This document shows, piece by piece, positions 6,952 through 13,251 of a stretch of 30,139 nt of DNA. Numbering within the stretch: the first letter of the stretch is position 1; each line of letters begins with the position of its first letter. The notes under the pieces were generated by a model, which made no database searches, was not told where the DNA came from, and saw only the letters and a program-made list of their open reading frames with translations. Source of the stretch: CAYGVX01 sp964395545 (GTDB taxonomy: Archaea; Thermoproteota; Bathyarchaeia; Bathyarchaeales; SOJC01). The position numbers were made by a program, and so were the translations under genes. The stretch lies in assembly GCA_964395545.1 (NCBI GenBank), contig CAYNAW010000015.1, positions 1-30,139 of the forward strand, in the 5' to 3' direction.

Positions 6952-8457
6952 TTGGCTGGCCGATTCCTCGGCGTCTTCAAGCCCCTCGCGAGGTTCTTGC
7001 CAGAAGCGAAACCGCCCGGAAGGAGAATCGGCTTCAACCAGAAACTGATGTGGACAGCGCTAGCAGTCATAATTTACCTCGTCATGGCTGAGATTCCGTT
7101 ATACGGCTTGCAGGCGGGGGAAAGTGGCTACGAATTGAGCTACCTGCGAGTCATTTTCGCCTCGAACAGGGGCACCCTACTGGAATTGGGCATCGGTCCA
7201 ATCGTTACGGCAGGCTTAATCCTCCAGCTTCTCGCTGGTTCCGGAATAATCGGAGTAGACATGGCGAACCCTGAAGACCGAGGGCTATTCACGACGGCCA
7301 GCAAATTCTTCTCCATCCTCTTGACTGGAGTGCAAGCCTTCGCCTACATCATCGGAGGTGTCTACGGTGCTCTACCCGTCCCCACGAGCATCGTCATCTT
7401 CATCCAGCTCCTGTTCGCGGGCATAATCATCATGCTTCTGGACGAGATGATTCAGAAAGGCTGGGGCATCGGAAGCGGAATCAGCCTCTTCATCATGGCT
7501 GGAGTGGCACAGAGAGTCGTGTGGGACAGCTTCGGTCTAAGCCCCGCCTTGGCAGACGGAAAAACTTACGGAGTTTTTCCAGCCCTTTTCCAAACAATCG
7601 CCTCTGGGCAGCCAATATTCTCTGCCGAGCTGAATTTGATTCCATACAACTCAACAACCAATATTCCAGCCCATTACGTGCCTGCGGTCGGCAATGCTTT
7701 CATCAGAGCTCAAGACCTGCCAGCGCTGCTCGGCTTCTTCACAACAATAATCGTATTCCTCATAGTAATATACATTGAAGGCATCAGAGTTGAACTGCCT
7801 GTGTCCCACGCTGACTACCGAGGCTACCGAGGCAGGTACCCGATTAAGCTACTCTACGTTTCTAACCTGCCAGTAATCTTCACCTCTGCCCTGTTCGCCA
7901 ACGTCTACTTCTTCTCACAAATAGTCTGGAGCAACCTGAACCAGGGCAACTCCAACTTCTTCCTGAACCTCTTAGGCACCTACAGCTGGGTCGGAGAAGC
8001 CGGCGCCCAACAACCGCAACCCACAGGCGGTCTAGTATACTACATGATAGCCCCCCGTAGCATCCTAGACGTCGCCCTGAACCCGTTTCAGGCAGTGGTG
8101 TTCGCCCTCCTCATGATTACCTTCTGCGTAATTTTCTCAATGACGTGGCTTGAAGTAGGAGGCCTAGGTCCATCCACCGTAGCAAAGCAGTTGATGGACT
8201 CTGGAATGCACATCCCAGGGTACCGACGATCAGCGCGGCCCATCGAGTCTATGCTCAAACGCTACATCCCAGCAGTCACCATTCTAGGAGGCATCGTCGT
8301 CGGAACCATCGCCGCGGTCGCCGACTTCTTCGGCGTCTTCGGATCAGGCATGGGAGTGTTACTTTCGGTGGGCATAATCTACCAGATTTACCAGCAACTG
8401 ATGCAGGAACAAGTCGCAGAGATGTATCCCGCCTTCCGCCGCATATTCGGCGGCTAA
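6952..8457 (+). CDS. secY: preprotein translocase subunit SecY (Sec61 alpha)
   Basis: A 501-residue integral membrane protein, the channel subunit of the SecYEG/Sec61 translocon. About ten hydrophobic segments are visible, starting at the LMWTALAVIIYLVMAEIPLY region near 29-48, with LELGIGPIVTAGLILQLLAG near 78-97 (plug and lateral gate region), GWGIGSGISLFIMAGVAQRV near 170-189, and the cytosolic loop PVSHADYRGYRGRYPIKLLY near 282-301. It is longer than most archaeal SecY (about 430-480). The start is TTG 6952 after GGAAAAAAAG. An adenylate kinase gene often follows secY in archaea and is absent here. T-rich sequence follows the stop. Confidence 0.97.
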   Translation: MAGRFLGVFKPLARFLPEAKPPGRRIGFNQKLMWTALAVIIYLVMAEIPLYGLQAGESGYELSYLRVIFASNRGTLLELGIGPIVTAGLILQLLAGSGIIGVDMANPEDRGLFTTASKFFSILLTGVQAFAYIIGGVYGALPVPTSIVIFIQLLFAGIIIMLLDEMIQKGWGIGSGISLFIMAGVAQRVVWDSFGLSPALADGKTYGVFPALFQTIASGQPIFSAELNLIPYNSTTNIPAHYVPAVGNAFIRAQDLPALLGFFTTIIVFLIVIYIEGIRVELPVSHADYRGYRGRYPIKLLYVSNLPVIFTSALFANVYFFSQIVWSNLNQGNSNFFLNLLGTYSWVGEAGAQQPQPTGGLVYYMIAPRSILDVALNPFQAVVFALLMITFCVIFSMTWLEVGGLGPSTVAKQLMDSGMHIPGYRRSARPIESMLKRYIPAVTILGGIVVGTIAAVADFFGVFGSGMGVLLSVGIIYQIYQQLMQEQVAEMYPAFRRIFGG

Positions 8458-8555
8458 CTCCCTTTTTCCTTTATTCCAGCCACGTTGGGAGTGAAAACGT
8501 TAAAAACCTCGACAACAGAGAGATGGGCTAACAGAAAGGTTAAGGTGACACACCG
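8458..8555 (+). promoter_or_regulatory. terminator-like T-rich tract and promoter before DUF106 gene
   Basis: Just after the secY stop there is CCCTTTTTCCTTTATTCC (about 8459-8476), a plausible archaeal T-rich terminator. Then GTTAAAAAC at 8499-8507 resembles a TATA box. A transcript starting about 26 bases downstream (near 8529) would carry AAGGTGA (8542-8548) eight bases before ATG 8556. This suggests that the second cluster (DUF106, L34e, cmk) has its own promoter. Confidence 0.45.
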
Positions 8556-9029
8556 ATGCTATTCACGGCTTTGATTGTGGATTGGCTACTATCGCCCCAC
8601 CCGCCTGTGGCGACTATTTTTGTCCTCCTGCTAGCCATGTTGCTTACCCTTACCACAACAGCTGTAAACCGACTGTTAACGAACCCGCAGCAGCTGCGCG
8701 AGTGGAGAGCGGAGATTAAGACTTGGACGGATGAGTACCGTGAGGCACACAAGAGCAAAGACAAGAAGAGAATCGCTCAGGCGGAGAAGCAGCGGCCGAG
8801 AATAATGAAAATGCAACAGAAGATGTCTTGGCAGTCGATGAAAGTCTCGTTCCTCTTCTTTATCCCTCTCTTGCTCGTCTGGCAAGTGCTCATCAGCATC
8901 TACAGGGAACCTGTAGCCATCCTCCCCGGCTTCGGGCTGCTCCCCATATTCCTCTGGTACTTGCTGTGCTCCCTGTTCTTCAGCACGCTGTTTTCCAGAA
9001 TCTTCGGTGTCGGGTTAGGAATGGAATGA
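8556..9029 (+). CDS. EMC3/TMCO1 family (DUF106) membrane insertase
   Basis: A 157-residue membrane protein with an N-terminal hydrophobic segment (about 15-40), a cytosolic positively charged helical stretch (REAHKSKDKKRIAQAEKQRP near 62-81), and two further hydrophobic segments (about 98-115 and 122-146). This three-helix layout with a charged coiled coil after the first helix is that of the archaeal DUF106 proteins, the Oxa1-superfamily relatives of YidC and EMC3 that help insert membrane proteins. The location beside secY and L34e is the family's conserved context. ATG 8556 has AAGGTGA upstream. The L34e ATG follows its stop by one base. Confidence 0.85.
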   Translation: MLFTALIVDWLLSPHPPVATIFVLLLAMLLTLTTTAVNRLLTNPQQLREWRAEIKTWTDEYREAHKSKDKKRIAQAEKQRPRIMKMQQKMSWQSMKVSFLFFIPLLLVWQVLISIYREPVAILPGFGLLPIFLWYLLCSLFFSTLFSRIFGVGLGME

Positions 9030-9030
9030 G

Positions 9031-9309
9031 ATGCCACGTCCAAGACTCAGAACTAGAAGCAGGAGAAGAAGACGACTCTCTACACCGAGCGGACGTAGCA
9101 GGGTCTCGTATGGGAAAAAGAAGATAGGTACCCAGCGATGCGCAAGCTGCGGTCGCAGCTTCTCGCTTCTGCCCCGCTCTGACACAAGAATCAGGAGGCT
9201 TTCCAAAAGCCAGAAGAGAGTCAGCCGAACATACGGGGGGCACCTCTGCCATCTCTGTCTGCGAAACCTACTGAAACGAACCGCAAGAACGCTTCCGCAG
9301 AGCGAGTAA
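9031..9309 (+). CDS. rpl34e: 50S ribosomal protein L34e
   Basis: A 92-residue basic protein beginning MPRPRLRTRSRRRRRLSTPS. It has a zinc-type pair, C-x2-C in QRCASCGRS near 35-43 and C-x2-C in GHLCHLCLRNLL near 71-82, as in archaeal L34e. L34e occurs in many Crenarchaeota and some Euryarchaeota and, as far as I recall, is missing from typical Thaumarchaeota, which helps place the organism. It lies one base after the DUF106 stop and three bases before cmk, in one transcription unit. Confidence 0.93.
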   Translation: MPRPRLRTRSRRRRRLSTPSGRSRVSYGKKKIGTQRCASCGRSFSLLPRSDTRIRRLSKSQKRVSRTYGGHLCHLCLRNLLKRTARTLPQSE

Positions 9310-9312
9310 CTG

Positions 9313-9912
9313 ATGAAGACTCACAAGGCTCTCAGAAAGAGGCTTACCCTCTGCGTATGCGGCATGGCCGGATGCGGCAAAAGCACCCTAGCCAGAAAAA
9401 TCGCCGAGAAATATGGGCTACGCTACTATTCTGGGGGCGACGCGTTGAAAGCCCTCGCCATCCAAGAAGGCTATAAACCGATTAACAGAGGATGGTGGGA
9501 AAGCGAGGAGGGCATGAGATTCTTCAGGAAACGCGCCCAAGACCCTTCCTACGACAAGAGAGTCGACGGCAAACTACTCGAATGGACAAAGAAAGGCAAC
9601 ATCGTTCTCGACAGTTGGACTATGCCCTGGCTCCTGAAAACTGGTTTCAAAGTGTGGCTCGACGCTTCGTCCGAAGAGCGTGCTAAAAGGATAGCGAAAA
9701 GAGACGGAATAAAAATGAAAGAAGCCATCGCAGCCCTCAAGAAGAAGGACGCTGAGACGAAAGCCATCTACAAGAGGCTCTACGGCTTCAGCCTCGGCGA
9801 AGACTTTTCACCCTTCGACGTTATCCTCGACGTAAACCAGTTGACTTCCGAAGAAGTCTTCCAAGCAACGTCCACCATCATAGACCGTATGCTCCTCAGA
9901 CTCGATGGTTAA
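9313..9912 (+). CDS. cmk: cytidylate kinase, archaeal type
   Basis: A 199-residue P-loop nucleoside monophosphate kinase. The Walker A motif GMAGCGKST lies near 17-25, followed by YYSGGDALK near 37-45 (substrate lid region), LDSWTMPWLLKTGFKVWLDA near 99-118, and a basic lid ERAKRIAKRDG near 121-131. It converts CMP/dCMP to the diphosphate using ATP. The position between L34e and L14e is the conserved archaeal neighbourhood that distinguishes it from adenylate kinase-like paralogues. ATG 9313 follows the L34e stop by three bases. Confidence 0.88.
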   Translation: MKTHKALRKRLTLCVCGMAGCGKSTLARKIAEKYGLRYYSGGDALKALAIQEGYKPINRGWWESEEGMRFFRKRAQDPSYDKRVDGKLLEWTKKGNIVLDSWTMPWLLKTGFKVWLDASSEERAKRIAKRDGIKMKEAIAALKKKDAETKAIYKRLYGFSLGEDFSPFDVILDVNQLTSEEVFQATSTIIDRMLLRLDG

Positions 9913-9966
9913 CTATTAAATATGAGTTGTTGCATCTTTCTCAGAGCTAATGCTGGAGCAATACCT
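9913..9966 (+). promoter_or_regulatory. TATA-like element before L14e
   Basis: TATTAAATA at 9914-9922 lies right after the cmk stop. A start about 26 bases on (near 9944) would give a short leader with GGAG at about 9954-9957 before ATG 9967. This supports both an internal promoter and the choice of ATG 9967 over the upstream in-frame ATG 9922, which overlaps the TATA element. Confidence 0.45.
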
Positions 9967-10242
9967 ATGACCGCAATCGAAGTCGGAAGGATATGCGTAA
10001 AGACCGCTGGACGGGAATCTGGACACCAGTGCGTAGTCGTAGACCTTATTGACAAGAACTTCGTCCTCGTAACCGGGCCAAAAGCCGTCACTGGGATAAA
10101 GCGCAAGCGAGTCAACATGGCTCACATAGAGCCGACTCAGGACAAAATCGACATCGAGAGAGGAGCAACCGACGAGAAAGTGGCTAACGCATTAGACGCC
10201 GCCGGCAAGACTGAAGCAATGAAAGCGGCAGTCCAGCCTTAG
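9967..10242 (+). CDS. rpl14e: 50S ribosomal protein L14e
   Basis: A 91-residue protein starting MTAIEVGRICVKTAGRESGH, the family N-terminus, with VVVDLIDKNFVLVTGPKAVT and KRKRVNMAHIEPTQ following. It is a KOW-type large-subunit protein. An in-frame ATG at 9922 would add 15 residues not seen in the family, and the TATA-like element at 9914-9922 makes it unlikely to be in the mRNA. cbf5 follows after a 67-base gap, the usual L14e-cbf5 pairing. Confidence 0.92.
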   Translation: MTAIEVGRICVKTAGRESGHQCVVVDLIDKNFVLVTGPKAVTGIKRKRVNMAHIEPTQDKIDIERGATDEKVANALDAAGKTEAMKAAVQP

Positions 10243-10260
10243 AACGTGTAGACTAGGCTC

Positions 10261-10309
10261 AACTTTTTTAACCTTCAACCCTCCTATTCTGCGTTCGAAG
10301 GAATATCGA
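10261..10309 (+). promoter_or_regulatory. promoter-like sequence before cbf5
   Basis: AACTTTTTTAACC at 10261-10273 is a reasonable TATA-like stretch after the L14e stop. Transcription from near 10293 would leave a leader of about 17 bases containing GAAGGA (about 10296-10301) ahead of ATG 10310. Supported by spacing only. Confidence 0.35.
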
Positions 10310-11343
10310 ATGCAGCGAGTCAATGCTCCTTGGGAGACTAGGCGAGAGACGCTCATCAAGGCTGAGGAAGACACTGACCCTCGGTATGGATGCAGGCCCG
10401 AAGAACGCTCGATAAAGGACCACATACGCCTCGGCATAATCAACTTGGACAAGATAGCGGGGCCATCCAGCCACGAAGTCACGGCTTGGGTGAAACGGCT
10501 TCTCAGTCTCCAGAACGCTGGTCACGGTGGGACTCTAGAGGCTCGTCCTTAGCGGGTCAGAGAAATCCCCACGTGACCGGTGTCTTGCCCGTTGCCCTAG
10601 AGGAAGCTACGAAGGTCATTCAAGCACTCTTGTTGAGCGGCAAAGAATACGTTTGCGTGATGCGGCTGCACCAGAAAACCTCGATGGGACAGGTTAAAGA
10701 CGCTCTCGCGGAATTCCAGGGGAATATCTTCCAGAAGCCTCCTCTGCGCGCTTCAGTGAAGCGGAGACTGCGCACTCGGACTATCTACTATCTGGATTTT
10801 TCGGAGATGCGCGAGAAAGACGTGCTGTTCACCGTGGGATGCGAGAGCGGCACATATATTCGTAAACTCTGTTTCGACGTCGGTGAGGTTCTAAAAGGCG
10901 GGGCTCACATGCAAGAGCTCCGCCGAACCCGCGCGGGGCCTTTCACCGAAAGCGAGGGGCTGGTGACTCTTTATGACGTGATGCAGTATACAGACAGATG
11001 GCGGGAAGCTGGTGACGAGAGCGGCATACGGAGAATCGTCTCTCCCATGGAGAAGGCGTTGGAGCTTCTCCCAAGAATCACTGTGCGAGACTCGGCGGTG
11101 GCCGCAGTCTGCCACGGCGCTAACGTTACAGCGCCCGGAGTTCTGTCTTTGGAGACTGGGATAGTCAAAGGCGACGGCGTGGTCGTCTTCACCCAGAAAG
11201 GCGAGGCGGTGGCTTTTGCCCAGGCGTTAGCCTCTTCCGAGCAGGCTCTCAGTATGAGCCACGGGTTCGTTGCGAGGACGATCAGGGTTCTCATGGACCG
11301 AGACGTGTACCCGAAGATGTGGAGCAAGAGCAGCCGTATTTAG
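10310..11343 (+). CDS. cbf5: tRNA/rRNA pseudouridine synthase Cbf5 (dyskerin), interrupted by an mRNA intron
   Basis: Cbf5 is the catalytic subunit of H/ACA RNPs and also makes pseudouridine 55 in tRNA. The gene is read as 10310-10538 joined to 10565-11343, giving 335 residues. Exon 1 encodes LGIINLDKIAGPSSHEVTAW and NAGHGGTL. Exon 2 resumes with HVTGVLPVALEEATKV, then LRTRTIYYLDFSE, ESGTYIRKLCFDVGEVL, and a C-terminal PUA domain (ITVRDSAVAAVCHGANVTAP onward). The uninterrupted frame stops at TAG 10550-10552. Removing 26 bases restores GGTLDPHVTG with the catalytic Asp (codon GAT split after its G). The split is supported by a bulge-helix-bulge fold (see the intron entry), so this is not a simple frameshift. 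cbf5 mRNA introns are known in Crenarchaeota. Confidence 0.93.
10539..10564 (+). other. 26-nt archaeal BHB intron in cbf5 mRNA
   Basis: A bulge-helix-bulge motif can be drawn by hand. The central 4-bp helix is CTCT 10533-10536 with AGAG 10559-10562. The 5' bulge AGA 10537-10539 is cut after G10538, and the 3' bulge AAA 10563-10565 is cut after A10564. The inner helix is 10540-10545 with 10553-10558 (two wobbles), closed by a 7-nt loop. The outer helix runs from A10532-T10566 back to G10520-C10578 with single bulges at G10526 and C10570. The predicted cuts give exactly the in-frame GAT Asp codon, which the structure was not tuned to produce. Splicing would need the tRNA splicing endonuclease and RNA ligase. 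Unspliced mRNA encodes an 80-residue truncated product lacking the catalytic Asp. Confidence 0.88.
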
Positions 11344-11416
11344 TCTCAATCAGTACGCCGGTTTCAAACGTCTTATTAGCCCTCCAACCCTAATTCTCTT
11401 CAAGGCTGGTGCCTTC

Positions 11417-11671
11417 GTGGAAAAAGAGCAGAAATACTACCGAAAGAACGCCTTCACCAAAGGTCTCGCAGTGGGTTTCGGCATCGGCTGCTTCGCCACG
11501 TTTGCAGCTTTGTTGGTAACCGTTTTCTACCATGCTCAGCTGACCCGCCAAACCTTCGAGAGCGCCGTGTCAAGCTTTTCTCTCCCACTCGTATACTTCT
11601 TCGTCTTAGGAATACTCTTCCTGATAGTTGGGCTCGTCTGGGAACGTCACGAAAAGCAACTTAAGCTCTAA
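11417..11671 (+). CDS. small two-helix membrane protein, unknown function
   Basis: An 84-residue protein with a short charged N-terminus (MEKEQKYYRKNAFTKG), a hydrophobic segment at about 17-39 and a second at about 53-74, ending in a charged WERHEKQLKL tail. I do not recognise a family. The start is taken as GTG 11417: TATTAG-like sequence at 11372-11379 would start transcription near 11401. A longer frame from 11270 would overlap the cbf5 C-terminus and lacks support. It is followed by a methyltransferase gene 39 bases on, possibly in the same unit. Confidence 0.55.
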   Translation: MEKEQKYYRKNAFTKGLAVGFGIGCFATFAALLVTVFYHAQLTRQTFESAVSSFSLPLVYFFVLGILFLIVGLVWERHEKQLKL

Positions 11672-11710
11672 CCGCCCACTATTCCCAGAGCTTAGTAGAG
11701 GCATTGCCGG

Positions 11711-12325
11711 GTGAAGCATAAACGAAAAGCTGAGCATTACTTCGTTGGACAGCCCAAATCCAAACATAGTCTCGGGTTGATACGTGTTCACCTTCGCAGC
11801 AGCTTCTTCGAGTTCGTGACGTCGTCAAGCGTCTTCTCCAAGAAACGAGTCGACGCGGGAACTCGACTCCTCGTGGAATCGGTGATTCTGCCCAAGGAGG
11901 GCTGCATGTTGGACTTGGGCTGCGGCTACGGACCCGTAGGCATCGTGGCCGCCGCGTCGCAACCCAATCTGCGCGTGTTTCTGGTAGACGTGAACAAACG
12001 CGCAGTGTGGTTGGCAAAGCAGAATGCTAAGCGCAACAACGTCGGCACAATCAAGGTTCTTAGGGGTTTCCTCTACGAGCCCGTTGAAGCCTTGGAGTTT
12101 GACATCATCGTCTGCAACCCGCCAGTGAGCGCGGGGATGTCCATAGTCTCCCAAATCGTGACAGCAGCCCCAGAGCATCTGAAGCGCAACGGCTCGCTTC
12201 AACTGGTTGCACGGACGAACACCGGAGGCAAACGCATCCAGAGAATAATGGAAGAAGCCTTCGGTAACGTCAAGACTTTGGCGAAGAAAGGTGGCTACCG
12301 GGTGCTTCTCTCCAAAAAGCCTTAA
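11711..12325 (+). CDS. RsmC-like class I SAM methyltransferase
   Basis: A 204-residue methyltransferase. The N-terminus HYFVGQPKSKHSLGLIRV is typical of the archaeal MJ0882/RsmC-like group. Motif I is MLDLGCGYGPVGIVAA near 65-80, an acidic motif II VFLVDVNKRAVWLAKQNAKR lies near 88-107, and the N6/N2 amino-methylation motif NPP lies in DIIVCNPPVSAG near 131-142. It most likely methylates a guanine or adenine N in rRNA or tRNA; the exact target is not visible. GTG 11711 is the start. The stop overlaps a TATA-like element (CTTAAAG 12321-12327) that could drive the tRNA gene downstream. Confidence 0.8.
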   Translation: MKHKRKAEHYFVGQPKSKHSLGLIRVHLRSSFFEFVTSSSVFSKKRVDAGTRLLVESVILPKEGCMLDLGCGYGPVGIVAAASQPNLRVFLVDVNKRAVWLAKQNAKRNNVGTIKVLRGFLYEPVEALEFDIIVCNPPVSAGMSIVSQIVTAAPEHLKRNGSLQLVARTNTGGKRIQRIMEEAFGNVKTLAKKGGYRVLLSKKP

Positions 12326-12327
12326 AG
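12321..12327 (+). promoter_or_regulatory. TATA-like box for tRNA-Ser
   Basis: CTTAAAG overlaps the stop codon of the methyltransferase gene and lies about 30 bases before the first base of the tRNA (12356), which is a usual distance for an archaeal tRNA promoter with a very short leader. Confidence 0.4.
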
Positions 12328-12370
12328 AGATGCAACCATTATCTCACAACTCAGTGCCGGGGTCTCCTAG

Positions 12371-12399
12371 AGCCTGACGGTAGCCCGTCGCGCAGGGAG
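12371..12399 (+). other. tRNA-Ser intron 1, in the D loop (29 nt)
   Basis: A motif can be drawn with central helix TCCT 12365-12368 / AGGG 12394-12397, 5' bulge AGA (cut after G12370) and 3' bulge AGC (cut after G12399). The inner part contains the strong hairpin GACGG/CCGTC around a TAGC loop. The outer helix is weak, so this is a relaxed motif. The junction could shift by one or two bases because AG occurs at both ends. The chosen cut gives a normal D loop with A14, G15 and G18-G19. Confidence 0.7.
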
Positions 12400-12414
12400 C
12401 CAGGTAGGGAGCAA

Positions 12415-12435
12415 ATCCACGTCGAAGGAGCTCAC
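12415..12435 (+). other. tRNA-Ser intron 2, anticodon stem position 29/30 (21 nt)
   Basis: This one forms a canonical BHB. The outer helix is TAGG 12405-12408 / CCTG 12437-12440, and the central helix is GAGC 12409-12412 / GCTC 12430-12433. The 5' bulge AAA is cut after 12414 and the 3' bulge ACG after 12435. The inner helix is TCC/GGA with an 8-nt loop. Excision joins CAA to GC, giving the perfect anticodon-stem strand CAAGC that pairs with GCTTG downstream. Confidence 0.82.
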
Positions 12436-12443
12436 GCCTGGAG

Positions 12444-12455
12444 AACATGCCCGAA
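12444..12455 (+). other. tRNA-Ser intron 3, canonical position 37/38 (12 nt)
   Basis: The cut after G37 (12443) and before A38 (12456) follows a 5' bulge AGA and a 3' bulge AAA, with central helix CTGG 12438-12441 / CCCG 12450-12453 carrying one T-C mismatch at T33. The intron closes in a 5-nt loop without an inner helix, so this is a minimal bulge-helix-loop. The run of A residues leaves the exact cut uncertain by one or two bases. Confidence 0.7.
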
Positions 12456-12476
12456 AGCTTGTGGTCCATCGGGCCA

Positions 12477-12505
12477 CGTGGGTTCGAATCCCACCCCCGG
12501 CGCCA
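12477..12505 (+). repeat. left attachment-site repeat (attL), 29 bp
   Basis: Identical base for base to 14896-14924. It covers tRNA nucleotide 48, the T arm, the 3' acceptor strand, G73 and CCA. Identity stops exactly at both ends (C versus A after the repeat; A versus T before it). Confidence 0.85.
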
Positions 12506-12541
12506 CCACCATGGCCAGGGATGAACCCCCGGTGTGCACGG

Positions 12542-13201
12542 TTACTTGGGTTTTCGGAACACTTTGGCGTTTTCGTGGTCGCAGACGTATTGGAATCCGG
12601 CTTCGACAAGCTTGCACGTCTCGTCGAGGGTCCAGGCGACTTTGGAGATATAGTCTTCATCGTTGAGGTCCACCAGCTGCGTGTATGTCATCGTGTTCTT
12701 GAGGTTTTTGTGGCCGAGCAGTCGCATGACGTGGAGAATGTCCTTGGTGCGGTGGTATTCCATCGTGGCTTTCCAGTGCCGGAACGTGTGGTACGTGATG
12801 CGGAGGAGGCGAGGGTTCTTGGTTTTGGTGGAGATCAGTTTCTTGCTGCGTTCGAAGTTTCGGGCAGTGGCTCTGAGGTTGGTTCCGCCGAACACTTTTC
12901 TGGAGGTGTTTGGCAGGGCGGTCAGCCGTTCGATGAGTCTGACGGATGCCTTGAGCATGCGTGGGTTGCTGTGTTTCTCAGGAGTGATTCGAATCGCGTA
13001 GTTGACGGTGTCGATGACGATGTCGAAGATGTCGATGTCGCCGTCGCCGTCGATATCGCAGTTGGGGTTTATACCGCGGATCAGGGTATTTGGCTTGGTA
13101 GCGTCGGCCATGGTGACGATGTCGACGATGTCCACGTCGCAGTCGCCGTCAACGTCACCTGCACGCGCACGTCTACGCTTGGCTGGAGGTGCAAAGCTCA
13201 C
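12542..13201 (-). pseudogene. C-terminal half of a tyrosine recombinase, fused in frame to dockerin-like repeats
   Basis: A 219-codon frame starting at GTG 13201. Residues about 71-219 match the catalytic half of archaeal tyrosine recombinases: H138-x-x-R141 in YHTFRHWKATMEYHR, H164 in RLLGHKNLKN, and the nucleophile candidate Y173 in NTMTYTQL. The N-terminal half with the first catalytic Arg is absent. In its place residues 16-28 and 49-61 form two calcium-binding F-hand repeats (DVDGDCDVDIVDI, DIDGDGDIDIFDI) like type I dockerin modules of secreted proteins. There is no signal peptide. I read this as a truncated integrase joined to foreign sequence, probably inactive. A functional fusion cannot be excluded. 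Confidence 0.75.
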
Positions 13202-13251
13202 CCGGCTTCACTATTTGCGCGAGTTTTCCAGGAAAGCTTAAGACCACTGGC

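Larger units (their letters stand above)
12356..12505 (+). tRNA. tRNA-Ser(GGA) with three introns, CCA encoded
   Basis: The ends pair as a 7-bp acceptor stem (GCCGGGG 12356-12362 with CCCCGGC 12495-12501), discriminator G12502 and CCA. The T arm is GTGGG-TTCGAAT-CCCAC. The 115 bases between need introns. Removing 12371-12399, 12415-12435 and 12444-12455 gives an 85-nt class II tRNA plus CCA. Its D stem is TCCT/GGGA, its D loop is AGCCAGGTA, and its anticodon stem is CAAGC/GCTTG. The anticodon loop is CTGGAGA with anticodon GGA (12440-12442), and the variable stem is GGTCC/GGGCC. G15 and C48 can form the Levitt pair. G73 and the long variable arm fit archaeal serine tRNA. The last 29 nt are repeated at 14896-14924. 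Confidence 0.85.

Noticed and set aside
9922..9966. N-terminal extension of L14e from ATG 9922
   Set aside because: The added residues are not found in the family and the ATG lies in the TATA-like element; ATG 9967 has GGAG upstream.
10310..10552. cbf5 as a frameshifted pseudogene or sequencing error
   Set aside because: A single indel would not explain 26 surplus bases between two well-conserved motif halves, and the BHB fold predicts precisely the in-frame junction.
12356..12505. Alternative readings of the tRNA as Trp(CCA) or Ser(CGA)
   Set aside because: CCA after T12417 or CGA at 12422-12424 leave mismatched anticodon stems, wrong discriminator or no proper variable arm; both triplets fall in intron 2. 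The GGA reading pairs every stem.
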